From positions 1 to 20,870 of IMG/VR virus record IMGVR_UViG_3300032304_000235: a stretch of DNA of 20,870 nt, one strand, 5' to 3'. Source of the stretch: a virus. A program made the translations under genes and the position numbers. The notes below the pieces were generated by a model. It was given only the letters and a program-made list of their open reading frames with translations, was not told the DNA's origin and made no database searches. This document shows, in pieces, positions 14,072 through 20,870 of the stretch. The first letter of the stretch is position 1. Each line of letters opens with the position of its first letter.

Positions 14072-14719
14072 TTAGAAGCCCTTGCTTGCTCGGATGGCCC
14101 ATTTGTCCACCACATACTGAATTGACTTTGAGATTGTTGGGAGCTCTTTCTCAACTGCTTTCCAAGCCATGCGCGATGGGCGATTAGAAAGACCTGTGTT
14201 GAGGTTGTTTATGAAAGCCTGACCAGCCTTCTTTGTGGCTCGGCGCTGGAAGGTAACAGACTGCCCTCCATCAGCATAAGTTCTGACGATTGGTTTAGAC
14301 AGACCTGAGCCCTTGTAACCTGCACCAACAAACTTGCCAGATCGCCCTGCCATGTCAGCAACAGAGGTTGCGGCTGAGTTGACTCGGATACCCAGCAGGG
14401 TTGTGGTCAAAGACTTACCACCAGCTTTAGTTCTGAATCGAACGGTTGTTGACTTAGAACCACCTTTGCCCTTTTTAGTCTTGCCCCATTGCAAGGTGGC
14501 ATTGCGACCTCTGCCAGAGGGATCCATACCGCTCAGAGGCGAGTCGCTAGGGATAGCGTTTTTGATTGCCTTTTCAGGTGCTTTTCCGATTGACTTGACT
14601 TCACGCATGAACTCAGTTCGCAATGACGGCTCGATAGCTTTCAGCTTTTTTTGAAGGCCGCGAATTTCTTGGACTGAGTAAGGCTTGCCACCTGCACCAG
14701 TCAAAAGCATCTTCAGCAT
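14072..14719 (-). CDS. Basic structural protein, HK97 gp10-like candidate
   Basis: 215 residues, very basic. The N-terminal helical part (LQKKLKAIEPSLRTEFMREVKSI) and IPSDSPLSGMDPSGRGR resemble actinophage tail-completion proteins of the gp10 type; the middle is rich in Lys/Gly (WGKTKKGKGGSKSTTVRF). Its place between the assembly chaperone and tape measure is unusual for gp10, normally sited before the tail tube gene, so a minor tail function is an alternative. It starts at ATG 14719 behind AGAGGTGA. A terminator (14752-14775) separates it from the chaperone. Confidence 0.5.
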   Translation of the reverse strand: MLKMLLTGAGGKPYSVQEIRGLQKKLKAIEPSLRTEFMREVKSIGKAPEKAIKNAIPSDSPLSGMDPSGRGRNATLQWGKTKKGKGGSKSTTVRFRTKAGGKSLTTTLLGIRVNSAATSVADMAGRSGKFVGAGYKGSGLSKPIVRTYADGGQSVTFQRRATKKAGQAFINNLNTGLSNRPSRMAWKAVEKELPTISKSIQYVVDKWAIRASKGF

Positions 14720-14751
14720 TGTTCACCTCTTCCGATAAGTCTACCAAAAGG

Positions 14752-14775
14752 AAAACCACCCCTTTCAGGGTGGCT
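14752..14775 (-). terminator. Intrinsic terminator after the tail assembly chaperone
   Basis: On the minus strand an 8-bp stem (AGCCACCC with GGGTGGTT, one G-T pair) closes a six-base loop and continues into TTTTCCTTTT. The first two stem bases also belong to the stop codon of the frameshifted chaperone (14776-14774). It would reduce transcription into the gp10-like and tape measure genes. Confidence 0.75.
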
Positions 14776-15168
14776 ACCTTTGTTGTGCTCGCCAGATTAG
14801 GTAGCGAGCCATTGTGAATCTCATGCGCTCAGACTCTTGCATCAAAACACTTGGTGCAATACCTGTCTCAACGGCTAGAGCGGCAATCTCCCAATGTTGG
14901 GAGCTGTCACCTAGCCCTTCGATTTTGGGGTGTCAGTTGCCCCGACACCATCAACGGTTTGAGTCCATGCGTCAAAGTCGAGGTCAATCTGCTTTGTCCT
15001 GGCTAGTGCTGCGTGAGCCAAAAAGAGCAAGTGAGTTAGTCTCATGTCTTTCGCTGCATTAGTAATTGCGATGTTGAAGTGATCCTCAAACTTCACAATG
15101 TCAGGTGCAGAGCAGATGACCTCTACTTTGTCTCCAGAGTTGTATTCAATCTCTAGGTTGATTTTCAT
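14774..15168 (-). CDS. Tail assembly chaperone, -1 frameshift product (gpGT-like)
   Basis: Ribosomes read 82 codons from ATG 15168 to Lys82, slip back one base on C-CCA-AAA (14929-14923), and continue for 49 residues to TAG at 14776-14774, giving about 131 residues. The added part begins IEGLGDSSQHWEIAALAVETG and continues VLMQESERMRFTMARYLIWR, like the T domain of phage chaperones (W-x-I-A-x-L, then a helical end). Long-tailed phages make a short and a long chaperone in fixed ratio to coat the tape measure during tail assembly. Position between tail tube and tape measure is canonical. A 6-bp hairpin (14903-14888) lies 19 bases after the slip site and may or may not stimulate it. Confidence 0.78.
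14911..15168 (-). CDS. Tail assembly chaperone, unshifted product (gpG-like)
   Basis: 85 residues: beta-rich N-terminus (MKINLEIEYNSGDKVEVIC), APDIVKFEDHF, then helices (LTHLLFLAHAALARTKQ) and a flexible tail ending DTPKSKG. The DIVKFEDHFNI and HLLFLAHAAL segments are typical of actinophage gpG-type chaperones, which keep the tape measure soluble. It ends 10 bases after the slippery site, so most ribosomes stop here and a minority make the longer form. Start ATG 15168 lies 26 bases after the tail tube stop. Confidence 0.8.
   Translation of the reverse strand: MKINLEIEYNSGDKVEVICSAPDIVKFEDHFNIAITNAAKDMRLTHLLFLAHAALARTKQIDLDFDAWTQTVDGVGATDTPKSKG
14923..14929 (-). other. Slippery heptamer CCCAAAA for -1 programmed frameshift
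   Basis: In the zero frame of the chaperone the codons are ACC-CCA-AAA-TCG, so the heptamer reads C-CCA-AAA, the X-XXY-YYZ pattern. Slippage leads into 49 open codons with chaperone-like sequence. Confidence 0.78.
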
Positions 15169-15194
15169 TTGTATTCCCTTTCTTTTGTTGGTTG

Positions 15195-15608
15195 TTAAGC
15201 GGTTGTGCCTCTAGTCACTGGACCATTGATAGGTAGCGTCAATGATTGCACCGATAAATCGCCGACACTCCCAGAAATTGGCTGCAAGGAATTTACCAAG
15301 CATTCAAAATTATACGAGGGATTGGATGCGGTTACTGCGGTTCCATTTGGAATTACAACAAAGGTTGCAGAGGTGTTGAACAGTCCAAATAGAACTGAGT
15401 CAATAGCACCAGCAGCGAAATCGTTATGCAGAGACAAAGTCACGCTTCCCGATTTTAACCCGCCAGTAACTGTGCGCCAGCCCGTAGCTGAAAAACTGGT
15501 CGTATCGACTTCATCGCTTTGCAGCGAGAGCTCAATCTGGTTTACATTTGGCGAAAAATCAGTTCCATTGATTTTTACAACCGCGTTAGTCAAGACAATT
15601 TTTGCCAT
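15195..15608 (-). CDS. Major tail (tube) protein
   Basis: 137 residues, almost all beta: KIVLTNAVVKINGTDFSPNVN, the VDTTSFSATGWRTVTGGLKSG segment and VTLSLHNDFAAGAIDSVLFG. The D-T-T-S/T-F pattern followed by a glycine-rich turn is typical of tail tube subunits in siphoviruses. It lies between tail terminator and assembly chaperone, the standard order. It has AAGGAG ten bases before the ATG, suitable for a highly made protein. No immunoglobulin-like C-terminal domain. Confidence 0.82.
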   Translation of the reverse strand: MAKIVLTNAVVKINGTDFSPNVNQIELSLQSDEVDTTSFSATGWRTVTGGLKSGSVTLSLHNDFAAGAIDSVLFGLFNTSATFVVIPNGTAVTASNPSYNFECLVNSLQPISGSVGDLSVQSLTLPINGPVTRGTTA

Positions 15609-15624
15609 GATGTGTTCTCCTTAG

Positions 15625-16032
15625 TTAGCTTGCAAGCACTCGGACTTGAAATTCAGCGCCGAGATAGGTGGTGTCATTTACTAGGACAGGGCCATAGCTA
15701 GACATTTCGGTCACTACACAATCAAAGGCCTTGTTGTTTAGCGATCTATCCAATTCTATCCCAAGTAAGACAGATGAGCTGCCTGTGCTGGAACAGTAAG
15801 CATCAAGGTTCCTCTGTGCTGTTCTCTCATCAACGCGACCAACAATTAGCTGCACAACAAAGTTATACTCTGTCATGCCGTTTCTCATGTCTAGGTGATA
15901 CTGAGCGCGGTCAAATTGCACCACCGCAATAGGTGGGCTTGGATTGTCAGGAATAAACTCTGAGGTTCTAAGACCTGGGATAGTCCCAAGATTAGTTGCA
16001 ATGGCTGTCCTCAGCTCTGAGATGATTGCCAC
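15625..16032 (-). CDS. Tail terminator protein
   Basis: 135 residues. The N-terminal helix ISELRTAIATNLGTIPGLRTSEFIPD, PIAVVQF and YNFVVQLIVGRVDERTAQRNLDAYC are the typical layout of phage tail terminators (gpU/HK97 gp10-gp11 region), which cap the tail tube and join it to the head. The start is GTG 16032, sharing one base with the connector stop (TAGTG). Immediately followed by the tail tube gene, which supports the call. Confidence 0.7.
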   Translation of the reverse strand: MAIISELRTAIATNLGTIPGLRTSEFIPDNPSPPIAVVQFDRAQYHLDMRNGMTEYNFVVQLIVGRVDERTAQRNLDAYCSSTGSSSVLLGIELDRSLNNKAFDCVVTEMSSYGPVLVNDTTYLGAEFQVRVLAS

Positions 16033-16628
16033 TATGCCATCCTGATTTTGCGTAAGCTGTCAACCAACTGAGCGACATCAGGGTCAAGCCTTGAACCGAC
16101 TCGCATAGAGCCAAGCTCACCAGAGATAATTCCTAGTGGCGAATCAAGGCGCTTGAAGATACGCGATGCCTGTATAACGGTTGCCTGAGTTACTTGAATT
16201 GGAGTGGCAGACCAGCCCCAAACACCAGTTACCTTGACAGTCGCTTCACCCTCTAGGGTCTGGTAAACATAGTCACCGATTGCGCGGATGTTTGTGTAAG
16301 GCTGCTCAAAGCCGTCTGTGATTCCGTTTAGTGGTTCTAGCTGGTAGTCATCAGATGCCCAAGTGGTGTCATAAACCTGCTCGTCATCATTCATGCTCTC
16401 AAGCTTTACGATTGAGATGAGATCGTCAATCAGCACATTTAGAGAGTTAGATGGCGCGTAGTAGCGCACAGCAGTCCCAGCATTGTAAAAGTTGCGGTTG
16501 GTGTATTGGTCAATGGCGCGTGAGGCAGACTCAATCGCCATCTCCAGCAGACTATCATCTACGGAATCTGTAATTCTTAATGCGCTTTTCACTTGCGCTA
16601 AAGTTGCGTAGCCTCGGGTAATTGCCAT
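16032..16628 (-). CDS. Head-tail connector (gp6-like adaptor)
   Basis: 198 residues. YATLAQVKSALRITDSVDDSLLEMAIESASRAIDQYTNR is the helical opening of HK97 gp6-like adaptors, with two helices packing on the portal; the middle is beta-rich (YYAPSNSLNVLIDDLISIVKLE, EGEATVKVTGVWGW) and the end helical (VTQATVIQASRIFKRLDSP). It sits under the portal ring in family members. Here it is separated from the capsid gene by a sugar cassette instead of lying next to it. No separate stopper protein is seen. Confidence 0.75.
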   Translation of the reverse strand: MAITRGYATLAQVKSALRITDSVDDSLLEMAIESASRAIDQYTNRNFYNAGTAVRYYAPSNSLNVLIDDLISIVKLESMNDDEQVYDTTWASDDYQLEPLNGITDGFEQPYTNIRAIGDYVYQTLEGEATVKVTGVWGWSATPIQVTQATVIQASRIFKRLDSPLGIISGELGSMRVGSRLDPDVAQLVDSLRKIRMA

Positions 16629-16637
16629 GTGTCTAGT

Positions 16638-17645
16638 TTACATCAAACGGTTGCGCCAAGTGGTTGGCACTTTGTCTGAGTCAATCTCAATCGGCAGATG
16701 GTAGTCAAACTCTCTTGGCCCCTGTTCTCTAATCCACTCAACCAACTCAGTTAGCCCTTGGCCTAGTGAGGTCTTGGTTTCATAGCCCAGCAACTCTCTA
16801 GCCTTGTCTGCCGAGCAGCTTGCTAACTTTACCTCTTGAGGTCTGCCAGTTGTATAAATAGGGTCTAGGTCAAATCCGATTATCTCTGCAAGCTTCTGTG
16901 CAAGCTCGTTGATGGTTATGGTTTCCTCATCAGGGCCGATGTTGATTACCTGGCTAACAGCGACATCCTGAGTGCAAGCGACAAAGGTTGGCTCAACCAC
17001 ATCGCTGACAAAGCTAAAGCAACGCTGCTGTGTGCCGTCACCGTAGATGATTGGTTGCTTACCCTGCAACATTCGGTTGGTCATAATCGAAGCGACATTG
17101 CGGAAAGGGTCATCAAACTTCTGGCGTGGCCCAATGATGTTGTGTGGCACAAGGATTGCCCACTCAAGATTGTGAGTGTCGCAGATGTTCTTGACTAGCT
17201 CTTCAGAGGCTACCTTAGCGATGCCATAGGGGTCTTGAGGCTTTGGGGTGTAGTCCTCTAGGAAAGGGTTCTGCTGAGCGCCGTAGCGGGCCATTGAGGA
17301 AAGGTAGACAAACCGCTTGACCTTGCCGTTCACAGCCGCTACAAGGGCGTTGGTGGTCGCTTGAGTGGTGTTACTGACTACGAGTGACGGGCTGAATACA
17401 GACAAGCCCTCATAAGCGGTGCAAGCAGCGTGAATGAATAGGTCAGCGCCCTCGGTCATTTCCTCTAAAAAGTCGAGATCACGCACAAGGTCTAGCTCTG
17501 CGAACATAATGCCGTCTGGCACATTCTCCAAGTAGCCGCCGAGCAGGTTGTCTATTCCGACAACTTCCCAGCCCTCTGCTAAAAAGCGGTCAGCTAGGTG
17601 AGAGCCCAAGAATCCTGCGACTCCTGTGATTACTACTTTTGCCAT
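16638..17645 (-). CDS. NAD-dependent sugar epimerase/dehydratase (extended SDR)
   Basis: 335 residues. The nucleotide-binding motif TGVAGFLGSH (7-16), Asp32 after GI, and the catalytic Ser117 with Tyr140-x3-Lys144 (SSMARYG, PYGIAK) define an active extended short-chain dehydrogenase such as UDP-glucose 4-epimerase, dTDP-glucose or GDP-mannose dehydratase. FSFVSDVVEPT and VINIGPDEETITINELA are C-terminal substrate-domain marks. The substrate is not determined. It starts 13 bases inside the preceding GT2 gene, and with the two glycosyltransferases likely supplies a nucleotide sugar for decorating virions or for changing the host surface. Confidence 0.85.
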   Translation of the reverse strand: MAKVVITGVAGFLGSHLADRFLAEGWEVVGIDNLLGGYLENVPDGIMFAELDLVRDLDFLEEMTEGADLFIHAACTAYEGLSVFSPSLVVSNTTQATTNALVAAVNGKVKRFVYLSSMARYGAQQNPFLEDYTPKPQDPYGIAKVASEELVKNICDTHNLEWAILVPHNIIGPRQKFDDPFRNVASIMTNRMLQGKQPIIYGDGTQQRCFSFVSDVVEPTFVACTQDVAVSQVINIGPDEETITINELAQKLAEIIGFDLDPIYTTGRPQEVKLASCSADKARELLGYETKTSLGQGLTELVEWIREQGPREFDYHLPIEIDSDKVPTTWRNRLM

Positions 17646-18274
17646 GCGTTATCTCTGATTCTTTGCAGGTTCCAGCGACCTTCAGAAAAGTCTTGAGTGT
17701 TTATCTTGTTGTGATAATAGTCAGAATTTGAACCATAAGATTTTGCATTGCCTCTGGCATACACATCTCCCGCATTTATTGTGCTGGCGTTATCATGGTG
17801 AACATCAACTGAGGCTTTGTAAACCTCAAAGCCAGCGTTAGTGACTCGGCGCTCATAGTCATTATCTTCAAAATAAATTGGATAAATAGACTCATCAAAC
17901 AAACCAACATTTTGCACCAATTCCTCGCCAAGACTAAAAGCCTGGTAGAACGGAAAGGTGTGAGTCAGCGTCAGCCTGTTAGGTGCAGAAGCATCGCTTA
18001 GGGCTTGTAATGCACCAGTTGTAAATTGAGTGTCTGCTGCTGTAAAAGTCCAATAGGGTTCAAATGGAAAACACTTGATACCAAAATTCCAGCTTGCTGC
18101 CACTCCTAGATTGTTTGGCAGATGTAGCACTCTAGCGTCAACCCATGCTGGGACTTTTAGGGTCTCTAGCGTATCCCCATTGTCTAGGACAAGCAGCTCG
18201 AGCGGAATGTCAATGGAGTCAACCATTCGCTGGAGCAGGTCATAGCGATTTAGGACAGGGACAATCAGCTTCAC
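17633..18274 (-). CDS. GT2-family (GT-A fold) glycosyltransferase
   Basis: 213 residues from GTG 18274, overlapping the upstream stop by four bases (GTGA) with AAGGA nine bases before; the frame also opens further up to 18304. Motifs are VPVLNRYDLLQRMVDSI (N-terminal strand and helix), LDNGD, NNLGVAASWNFGI and the nucleotide region TAADTQF, which has A-D-T where a DxD would be expected. ESIYPIYFEDNDYERRVTNAG carries the acidic ED.D..R motif. Compact, without membrane segments. Acceptor and donor are unknown; being encoded within the head genes, capsid or tail glycosylation is a reasonable guess. Confidence 0.82.
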   Translation of the reverse strand: MKLIVPVLNRYDLLQRMVDSIDIPLELLVLDNGDTLETLKVPAWVDARVLHLPNNLGVAASWNFGIKCFPFEPYWTFTAADTQFTTGALQALSDASAPNRLTLTHTFPFYQAFSLGEELVQNVGLFDESIYPIYFEDNDYERRVTNAGFEVYKASVDVHHDNASTINAGDVYARGNAKSYGSNSDYYHNKINTQDFSEGRWNLQRIRDNAWQK

Positions 18275-19482
18275 TTCAAGTGTTCCTTGAGGAATGGAAC
18301 CCACTTGTCAAGCCAAACAGTCTCAGCATCAAACTGCTTAGCGAACTTGCGACTAATCTCGCTGTGTGATCCGTTTGCTTTGGTGTCATCGTAGGCGTTT
18401 TCAAGCGCCTGGGTGATTGAACCAATGTGAGGAATCTTGAACCAAGCAAGCTGAGCCTCATCCCAGAAAAGCTGACCAGTCACTAGGTAGCCATCCTCAG
18501 CTACTAGGTCTTTTGGCCCTGACCAGTTGATTGACACCACGCGCTTGCCACAGGCCTGTGCCTCCATAATAGGTAGCTCATAACCGCCTCCATAAGAAAG
18601 CTGAGCAACAACATCTGCTGCTGTGTAGATTGCAGCAAGTTGCTCGCGCTCATAGCCGTAGCGGTAGTCAATCGGGTTTGGGAATAAGACTGAATCCATT
18701 GGCAAGCCAGCAGCAGAGGCCAAGCGTGGCAGGTGAAAACCGCCGTAGATCCCTGTCGGCTCGGTGTGGATGTAGAGATAAGCGTTTGGGACTTTCTTGC
18801 GGAAAAGCGCAAAGGCCATTAGTAGCTCGGCAAAAGCTTTGCGGTGAATTGACTTGTTGGCTTTGTTGGCGCTGTTGACAACAATCAAGAAGTCATCGTC
18901 TTTGATGTTTAGGAATCGGCGGGTGTGCTGTCCCTCAATCGTCTCTGTTGGCTTAAAGATGTGCGTGTCAATAGCGTGAGGAATGTATGTGGACTCAATG
19001 CCGACTTCTGCCATCTGCTCAACACCAAACGGGGCCATTGCGATTGGTAGGACATTTGGTTTGTCCAGCCACTTCTTCACAGCGGGTGGCATAGATACAT
19101 GGTCAAGTGGAACCCAGCTTGCAATCTTAGGAATCTTGTCGAACTCGGGGTTGGTAAGAATCCAAACATCGGCAAGGGTCATCAGCAGACTTGGCTTTCC
19201 TAGGTGCTGTGAGATGTGGTGAGCGTGAGCAACAGGAGTTGAGTCATTGCTGTATAGATCAAGACCGCGAGCATACTCAGGGATTTTACCAAAAGGGGTT
19301 TCGATTGTGCCGTTTGCACCCTCACGCCCATAGTTGCTGACCGAAGCGACATCTATGCCATGACGCTTCATTCGCGTCACTACTTCCCAAGACTGCTGAC
19401 CATAGCCTGTTGCCTGGTTGATGCCATTGGAATACCAAGTGATTGCACCTTCAATTTGCTGCTGCTTTTTAGGGTTGCCCAT
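18271..19482 (-). CDS. GT-B fold (GT4-like) glycosyltransferase
   Basis: 403 residues. N-terminal domain with GAITWYSNGINQATGYGQQSW, central YIPHAIDTHIFKP and C-terminal donor site GGGYELPIMEAQACGKRVVS with Glu in the E-x7-E region, all standard for GT4 enzymes that use nucleotide-activated sugars. Start ATG 19482 follows GAAAGG by seven bases. It is the first gene after the terminator downstream of the capsid gene, so its transcription depends on read-through or an unrecognised promoter. Works with the GT2 and epimerase in the same overlapping unit. Confidence 0.85.
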   Translation of the reverse strand: MGNPKKQQQIEGAITWYSNGINQATGYGQQSWEVVTRMKRHGIDVASVSNYGREGANGTIETPFGKIPEYARGLDLYSNDSTPVAHAHHISQHLGKPSLLMTLADVWILTNPEFDKIPKIASWVPLDHVSMPPAVKKWLDKPNVLPIAMAPFGVEQMAEVGIESTYIPHAIDTHIFKPTETIEGQHTRRFLNIKDDDFLIVVNSANKANKSIHRKAFAELLMAFALFRKKVPNAYLYIHTEPTGIYGGFHLPRLASAAGLPMDSVLFPNPIDYRYGYEREQLAAIYTAADVVAQLSYGGGYELPIMEAQACGKRVVSINWSGPKDLVAEDGYLVTGQLFWDEAQLAWFKIPHIGSITQALENAYDDTKANGSHSEISRKFAKQFDAETVWLDKWVPFLKEHLK

Positions 19483-19514
19483 TTCTAACCTTTCGTCATT
19501 TCTCAGAGTAGCAG

Positions 19515-19542
19515 AAAACCCCCGACATTTCTGCCGAGGGTT
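19515..19542 (-). terminator. Intrinsic terminator downstream of the capsid gene
   Basis: On the minus strand AACCCTCGGCA pairs with TGTCGGGGGTT (11 bp, two G-T pairs) around a GAAA tetraloop and runs into TTTT. It lies 20 bases after the capsid stop and before the glycosyltransferase start. Confidence 0.85.
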
Positions 19543-19561
19543 CTCTGGTGTCTAGTAGAAA

Positions 19562-20719
19562 CTAGGCGGTTGCACCGATGTAGTGCTTGATTGCAGAGGT
19601 GTCCATTAGGTCACCGTCAACGCGAATCTGGAAGCGGTAGTTGATCAATCCTAGGTTGAATTGGTAGTCAGCGGACTGAGCTACATTCAAACCACCTGCA
19701 ACGCGAACGCGGTAGGCATCCCAGTCTCCAGCAAGGATTGACTTTGCAGAAGTTCCAGAAGCCATTGCTGGGTTCTCGATTAGTGGGCGACCAATTAGGG
19801 TGTCAGGAGTTCCAGCAGATAGAGCTGGCTGGAATAGGTATTGACCAGTGGTGTCCTTTAGCTTACGGATGCTAGAGATGGTGGTTGGCGAAGCCATGAA
19901 CGCGAAGTTCGAGGCAGCGCGAACAGCACCGTCTAGCGAGTAGTAAAGGTCGATGATGTTGTCACCAGTAGGTGCACCAGCAGCAGCAGTTCCAGTCACA
20001 CCAAGGGTGGAGGCGGTGACTACACCGTTAGGTGCGTCTGAGCCAGAGCCAGTAGTTAGAGCGGTGTTTACGGTGAACCCGATGGTGTTACCACCTGCGC
20101 GAGCAAGTTCAGCCTCTAGGTTCACGCCCGAGTCACTTAGTAGCTCTTCGGCTACGGCGACAAGAAACGCGTTCTTATAGGCTCCCAATACAACAGAGTT
20201 GAAGGTTGGGTCAGAAGCGGCGATAGTGCCACCTGCTGCAACCTGAGTTGCGGTGCTGTAAGCGGTTAGGGTTGGGAAGCGGATGTCCTCACCAGATGCG
20301 GTAGTTAGCAAGTTGCTAACGCGCAGCATTGGGCCAACCTCACGAGCCTTCTGCCAAACCTGGTCAAAGAAGGTTACAGGAACCAAGTTTGCGTTTGGGG
20401 TCAGGGTGCGGAATTCGTGTGAGCGGACCTCGCCACGAGCGATTGCGCGTAGTAGGTCGTTGTCTGATGCGGATGCACCAGTAGCGATCTCAAAACCGCG
20501 AGCAAGCTCGGCGGCCTTAGCCTCGCGCTCTTCGATCTTGCGAACATTGTCAATAGCAGCTGCACGCTCGTCAAGCTCTGAGTTGATGCGGTCAAACTGA
20601 ACCTGCTCTTCAGCAGTCAGGTCACGCTTCTCAGAAGTTGCCTGGTCAAGTAGAGCCTTTGCAGACTCCCATGCCTTAGCGCGAGCCTCAGCCTGGGCCT
20701 TGATAAAGGTCTCGGACAT
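19562..20719 (-). CDS. Major capsid protein, HK97 fold
   Basis: 385 residues. About the first 100 form a charged helical delta-like domain (LLDQATSEKRDLTAEEQVQFD, then DERAAAIDNVRKIEEREAKA) that should act as internal scaffold and be removed by a protease if one is encoded outside the window. The rest follows the HK97 pattern: VPVTFFDQVWQKAREVGPML (N-arm and spine helix), FPTLTAYSTATQVAAGG with TFNSVVLGAYKNAFLVAVAEEL, DAPNGVVTAS and NFAFMASPTTISSIRKLKDTTG. ATG 20719 follows AAGGAG. Terminators on both sides make it its own transcription segment. Confidence 0.92.
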   Translation of the reverse strand: MSETFIKAQAEARAKAWESAKALLDQATSEKRDLTAEEQVQFDRINSELDERAAAIDNVRKIEEREAKAAELARGFEIATGASASDNDLLRAIARGEVRSHEFRTLTPNANLVPVTFFDQVWQKAREVGPMLRVSNLLTTASGEDIRFPTLTAYSTATQVAAGGTIAASDPTFNSVVLGAYKNAFLVAVAEELLSDSGVNLEAELARAGGNTIGFTVNTALTTGSGSDAPNGVVTASTLGVTGTAAAGAPTGDNIIDLYYSLDGAVRAASNFAFMASPTTISSIRKLKDTTGQYLFQPALSAGTPDTLIGRPLIENPAMASGTSAKSILAGDWDAYRVRVAGGLNVAQSADYQFNLGLINYRFQIRVDGDLMDTSAIKHYIGATA

Positions 20720-20826
20720 GATTCTCCTTAGATTAGATGATTGTTTATTCAGCCGAGCTAACTCAGAACTGTGACGCTGGTGCTAACACTCAAGCGTGTT
20801 TCTATTCTAATACATCAGGGTAAAGG
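20720..20826 (-). promoter_or_regulatory. Capsid leader region, probable promoter
   Basis: Non-coding gap between the terminator and the capsid ATG. It ends in AAGGAG and contains a TAGAAT hexamer on the minus strand (20809-20804) that could be a -10; no convincing -35 is found 16-18 bases upstream. A promoter is expected here because a terminator precedes it, but the sequence does not settle which one. Confidence 0.3.
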
Positions 20827-20864
20827 AAAACCCTGCCACTAGAAAGGGGAAAAGAGTGGCAGGG
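20827..20864 (-). terminator. Intrinsic terminator upstream of the capsid gene
   Basis: On the minus strand CCCTGCCACT pairs perfectly with AGTGGCAGGG (10 bp) across a 14-base loop and continues into TTTTCCTTT. It ends transcription of the gene(s) outside the right edge before the capsid gene. Confidence 0.85.
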
Positions 20865-20870
20865 CGAAAC

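Noticed and set aside
14888-14903. CTCCCAATGTTGGGAG palindrome as a terminator
   Set aside because: No T-tract follows on either strand and it lies inside the frameshifted chaperone codons; listed only as a possible frameshift stimulator.
15205-15624. 139-codon plus-strand ORF over the tail tube gene
   Set aside because: It lies wholly antisense to a well-supported structural gene and shows no family sequence or ribosome site.
20283-20600. 105-codon plus-strand ORF over the capsid gene
   Set aside because: Antisense shadow; Ser/Arg/Ala-rich composition as expected from the complement of the helical N-domain.
1-20870. tRNA, CRISPR, insertion sequence, integrase or attachment site
   Set aside because: Read through on both strands by eye; no cloverleaf, spaced direct repeats, transposase or recombinase motif was found.

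Overview
The window is a stretch of a siphovirus-type bacteriophage genome with an actinobacterial host. The evidence is two WhiB-type Fe-S regulators (a family restricted to Actinobacteria and their phages), replication and HNH proteins of a kind common in actinophages, and a canonical HK97-fold capsid and long-tail gene order. Base composition looks close to 50% GC, so a small-genome aquatic actinobacterium (Microbacteriaceae-like) is a plausible host, but that is inference. No integrase, tRNA, IS element or CRISPR was seen.

Layout: almost everything is on the minus strand, so transcription runs from high to low coordinates. From the right end: intrinsic terminator (20827-20864), HK97-type major capsid protein, second terminator (19515-19542), a three-gene sugar cassette (GT-B glycosyltransferase, GT2 glycosyltransferase, NAD-sugar epimerase), head-tail connector, tail terminator, tail tube, tail assembly chaperone with a -1 frameshift at CCCAAAA (14929-14923), third terminator (14752-14775), gp10-like protein, tape measure, minor tail protein, a tail-fibre-like protein and three tandem paralogous receptor-region proteins. 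The lysis/surface module follows: an XhlA-like coiled-coil/membrane protein, a secreted Pro/Thr/Ser-rich protein, two small membrane proteins and an M23 endopeptidase. Two plus-strand whiB genes then face left-running early genes: YqaJ-type exonuclease, single-strand annealing-like protein, small helpers, HNH protein, a bipartite C5 cytosine methyltransferase, and at the left edge a helix-turn-helix replication protein cut by the window.

Genes within modules mostly overlap by 1-13 bp or nearly abut (ATGA, GTGA, TAATG, TAGTG junctions), indicating translational coupling. The terminators divide late transcription around the most abundant structural products.

Most unusual points: (i) the methyltransferase is split into two ORFs that overlap out of frame by about 230 bp, and both frames carry recognisable family sequence; (ii) a run of ten G at the end of the second methyltransferase ORF, past which 42 more family-like codons continue in another frame; (iii) a near-consensus promoter placing the start of transcription on the ATG of the second whiB; (iv) the glycosylation cassette inserted between capsid and connector genes.
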